This document shows, one piece after another, positions 62,101 through 64,000 of a stretch of 64,000 nt of DNA. Under the pieces are notes generated by a model. That model worked only from the letters and a program-made list of their open reading frames with translations. It was not told the origin of the DNA and made no database searches. Both the position numbers and the translations under genes were made by a program. Source of the stretch: G963666705 sp963666705 (GTDB lineage Bacteria; Pseudomonadota; Alphaproteobacteria; CADEGL01); the NCBI GenBank assembly GCA_963666705.2, contig CAXXKO010000018.1:62001-126000 (forward strand), in the 5' to 3' direction. Every line of letters starts with the position of its first letter. The first letter of the stretch is position 1.

Positions 62101-63307
62101 CTAACGCCAGGGCCGCGCCACCGCGTAGACCGCGCCCGCGAGGACGGCGCTCGCCGCCACGGCCCAGGCGAGCGGGCCGGCGGTGCCGTCGTGGAACAGA
62201 CCGACGGCCAGCGACCCGGCCGCGGCGCCGAGCATCTCGATGGCGCCGATCAGGGCCGCGGCCGCCCCGGCGCGGGGGCCACCCTCGGCGAGGGCGCGCG
62301 GGCGCGGCCGAGAAGAAGGGCCCGAGGCCGAAGGCGAAGAGGGCCACTGCGGCGGTGAGTGTGGCCGGCGATTCACCGATCAGGGCGACGGCGACGGAAG
62401 CGGCGCCCCCGGCCGCCATGAGCGCGAGCCCGCCCCGCAGCAGGCCCTCCGCGCCCACGCGGGCCACGGTGCGGTGGGCGAGCATGGCGCCGGCGACGTA
62501 GCCGGCGACGATGGCCGCCTGGTAATAGCCGAATTCCTCGGTGGCGACGCCCAGTCGCTCGATGAGGACGAAGGGGCCGGCGGTGATGAAGGCGAAGAGG
62601 CCGCCGAGGACCAGCCCGCTCGGGACGGCGTAGCCGAGGAAGCGGCGCGTGGTCACCAGGGCGCGGTAGTGGTGGAGGAGCGACCCCGGGCGGACGGGCA
62701 CGCGCGCCGCCGGCGGCAGGGTCTCGGGCAGGCGGCGCCACATGGCCAGGGCGACGGCGGTGATGAGGGCCGCGAGGATGAAGAAGTTGGCGCGCCAGCC
62801 GAGGTGCACGTGCACGTGGCCCCCCAGGAGCGGGCCCACGGCGGGGGCGACGGCGATGACCATGCCATAGATGGTGAGGAGGCGGACGGCGGCCGCCTCG
62901 TCATAGAGGTCTCGGATGATGGCGAGGGCGATGACCGCCTCGACGCTGGCCGCCACCCCCTGGGCGGCGCGGGCACCGATCAGGATCCCGATGCTCCCGG
63001 CAAAGCCGCAGGCGAGGGTCGCGAGCGCGAAGGCCGCCACGCCGACGAGCATCACCGGGCGCCGGCCGCGCGCATCGCTGAGCGGGCCGAGGACGAGCTG
63101 GGCCAGGGCGAAGCCGGCGACGTTGAGGGTCATGGTGAGCTGGACCATCGCCGGATCGGTCGCGAGGATGGATGACAGGTGGGGCAGGGAGGGCGCGTAC
63201 ATATCGGTCGAGAGCATGCTCACCGCGCTGGCGGCGATGAGCAGGGTCGGCACGATGACGGGCACGGGCGCGCGTGCCGTGCCCGCGAGCGGGGTTGGGC
63301 GGGTCAC
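62101..63307 (-). pseudogene. Bcr/CflA-like MFS drug exporter, frameshifted after about two thirds
   Basis: The GTG at 63307 opens a 12-helix-type MFS of the Bcr/CflA group: STDMYAPSLPHLSSILATDP, LGPLSDARGRRPVMLVGVAA, AQGVAASVEAVIALAIIRDL. After ALFAFGLGPFFS the frame goes into Arg/Pro-rich noise and runs on into the neighbouring gene. The proper C-terminus, ALIGAIEMLGAAAGSLAVGL to VARPWR, is in the next frame and ends at 62101. The break is in a GC repeat near 62296-62310. One base change gives about 400 residues. It is inactive unless the base is an error. Confidence 0.85.
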
Positions 63308-63380
63308 AGTGGGGATTTCTCTTGCGCGGTCATTGCGGCCACGTCACCAGGTTCGACCGGTTTCGGCACGGAGATGCGGC

Positions 63381-64000
63381 TCAGCCCTCGGCGGCGGCGG
63401 CGCGCTCCTGGATATCGCGGAAGGAGCTCGCGCCGTAGATCTGGGGCAGCTCGACCGCGCAGGGCTCGCAGCGGGCCAGGTGGGTGGCGCGGCCGCGCAC
63501 GATGGTGCCCTCGAGATGGCTCTTGACGATGGATTCGCAGAGCGGCACCGCGTCCGCCGCCGTATAGACGGCGATGAAGACGCCGCGCGGCGCGGGCGAG
63601 CGGTTGGGGCGCGAGCCGTGCAGGGTGCGCGTATGCATGAGGCAGACGCTGCCCGCCGGCCCCTCGATCGAGACGGCCGTGCGCTCGCACGCGACGCGGA
63701 TCTCGGGTCCGGCCATGCCGGGGAAGACCTCGCCCTCCCAGGTCCTGTGGATCGGCCCCCGGTGCGAGCCCGGCACCATGCGCAGGCAGCCGTTCTCCTC
63801 CGAGGCGTCGTCGAGGTGGAGCATCGCCCTCACCATGTCCGAGTTGCTGTGGGGGGTGCCGGTGAAGTCCTGGTGGAACCGCACGTCGGCGTCGGAATGG
63901 GGCGGCTTGGTGTTGATCTTGCTGTGATGGAACTTGATGTCGGGCCCGATGAGGCCGGTGACCATGTCGGGTATGCGGCTTCCCATCATGACCGCGTGGT
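63381..64000 (-). CDS. PhyH-family Fe/2-oxoglutarate oxygenase, partial (N-terminus beyond right edge)
   Basis: The minus-strand frame is open to the right edge, so the first part is missing. What is seen begins HAVMMGSRIPDMVTGLIGPD and includes RFHQDFTGTPH (His-x-Asp iron motif), CLRMVPGSHRGP and TRTLHGSRPNRS with the third ligand. The C-terminal 60 residues contain RCEPCAVELPQIYG with two Cys. This is the fifth PhyH in the window and the most divergent, with HQDFTG in place of HQDSAY. The substrate is unknown. Confidence 0.88.
   Translation of the reverse strand, partial: HAVMMGSRIPDMVTGLIGPDIKFHHSKINTKPPHSDADVRFHQDFTGTPHSNSDMVRAMLHLDDASEENGCLRMVPGSHRGPIHRTWEGEVFPGMAGPEIRVACERTAVSIEGPAGSVCLMHTRTLHGSRPNRSPAPRGVFIAVYTAADAVPLCESIVKSHLEGTIVRGRATHLARCEPCAVELPQIYGASSFRDIQERAAAAEG

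Noticed and set aside
61232..63307. A single 691-residue MFS fusion protein
   Set aside because: Only the first two thirds look like an MFS; the rest is an out-of-frame reading of the trans-sulfuration gene. A frameshift explains it better.
1..64000. tRNA, rRNA or riboswitch genes
   Set aside because: I looked through the intergenic gaps and saw no cloverleaf, rRNA segment or known aptamer. A covariance-model search would be needed to exclude short ones.

Overview
The window is very GC-rich and densely packed, and it reads as the chromosome of an aerobic alphaproteobacterium, probably of a Rhodospirillales-like or uncultured marine or host-associated lineage. The evidence is a three-gene split proton-translocating transhydrogenase (pntAA-pntAB-pntB), COQ9, DUF465, TIGR02301- and TIGR02444-like proteins and a divergent rpsU/def pair. 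The genus cannot be told from this sequence. No rRNA, tRNA or CRISPR was seen.

Layout. 0-7 kb: a PAP2 phosphatase cut by the left edge, two tandem MFS transporters, a DUF4396 membrane protein with a His/Gly-rich linker and an RraA-like protein. 7-15 kb: a REP-like palindrome pair, an adenylate cyclase broken by a frameshift, a PhyH oxygenase, an epimerase, a P-loop ATPase and a histidine kinase. 15-22 kb: two paralogous HD-domain proteins around a saccharopine-dehydrogenase-like enzyme, then a long-chain acyl-CoA synthetase, an M3 peptidase and an ABC1 kinase. 22-27 kb: a run of envelope lipoproteins, including an M48 protease; one of them is split by an IS1595-family element with perfect ends and an 8-bp target duplication. 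27-33.6 kb: housekeeping genes (pntAA/AB/B, rpsU, def, COQ9, GGDEF, DUF465).

33.6-41 kb is the most system-like part. It has two paralogous sets of a PhyH-type Fe/2-oxoglutarate oxygenase and a CaiC-like acyl-CoA ligase, plus an SDR, a PhzF-like protein and a DUF1330 protein. One ligase copy carries a single in-frame stop. 41-45 kb is a mobile-DNA pile-up: a 444-bp MITE-like element, an IS1182-type element, an IS630-type element nested at its edge, and three copies of a repeat of roughly 110-120 bp. Most of these junctions fall on CTAG. 45-54 kb holds catabolic genes: two orphan solute-binding proteins, a FAH-type hydratase, a Rieske oxygenase overlapping an amidohydrolase, another PhyH and a polysaccharide deacetylase. 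54-64 kb holds a secreted TPR-CHAT protein, a DMSP-lyase-like cupin, a radical SAM protein, a trans-sulfuration enzyme, an MFS exporter and a PhyH cut by the right edge.

A striking property of the window is its load of broken accessory genes: six clear frameshifts, one suspected frameshift, one nonsense codon and one IS disruption. The housekeeping genes I read are all intact. This is either real gene decay or a set of indel errors, and read-level data would decide. Functional statements rest on motifs read by eye, without database searches.
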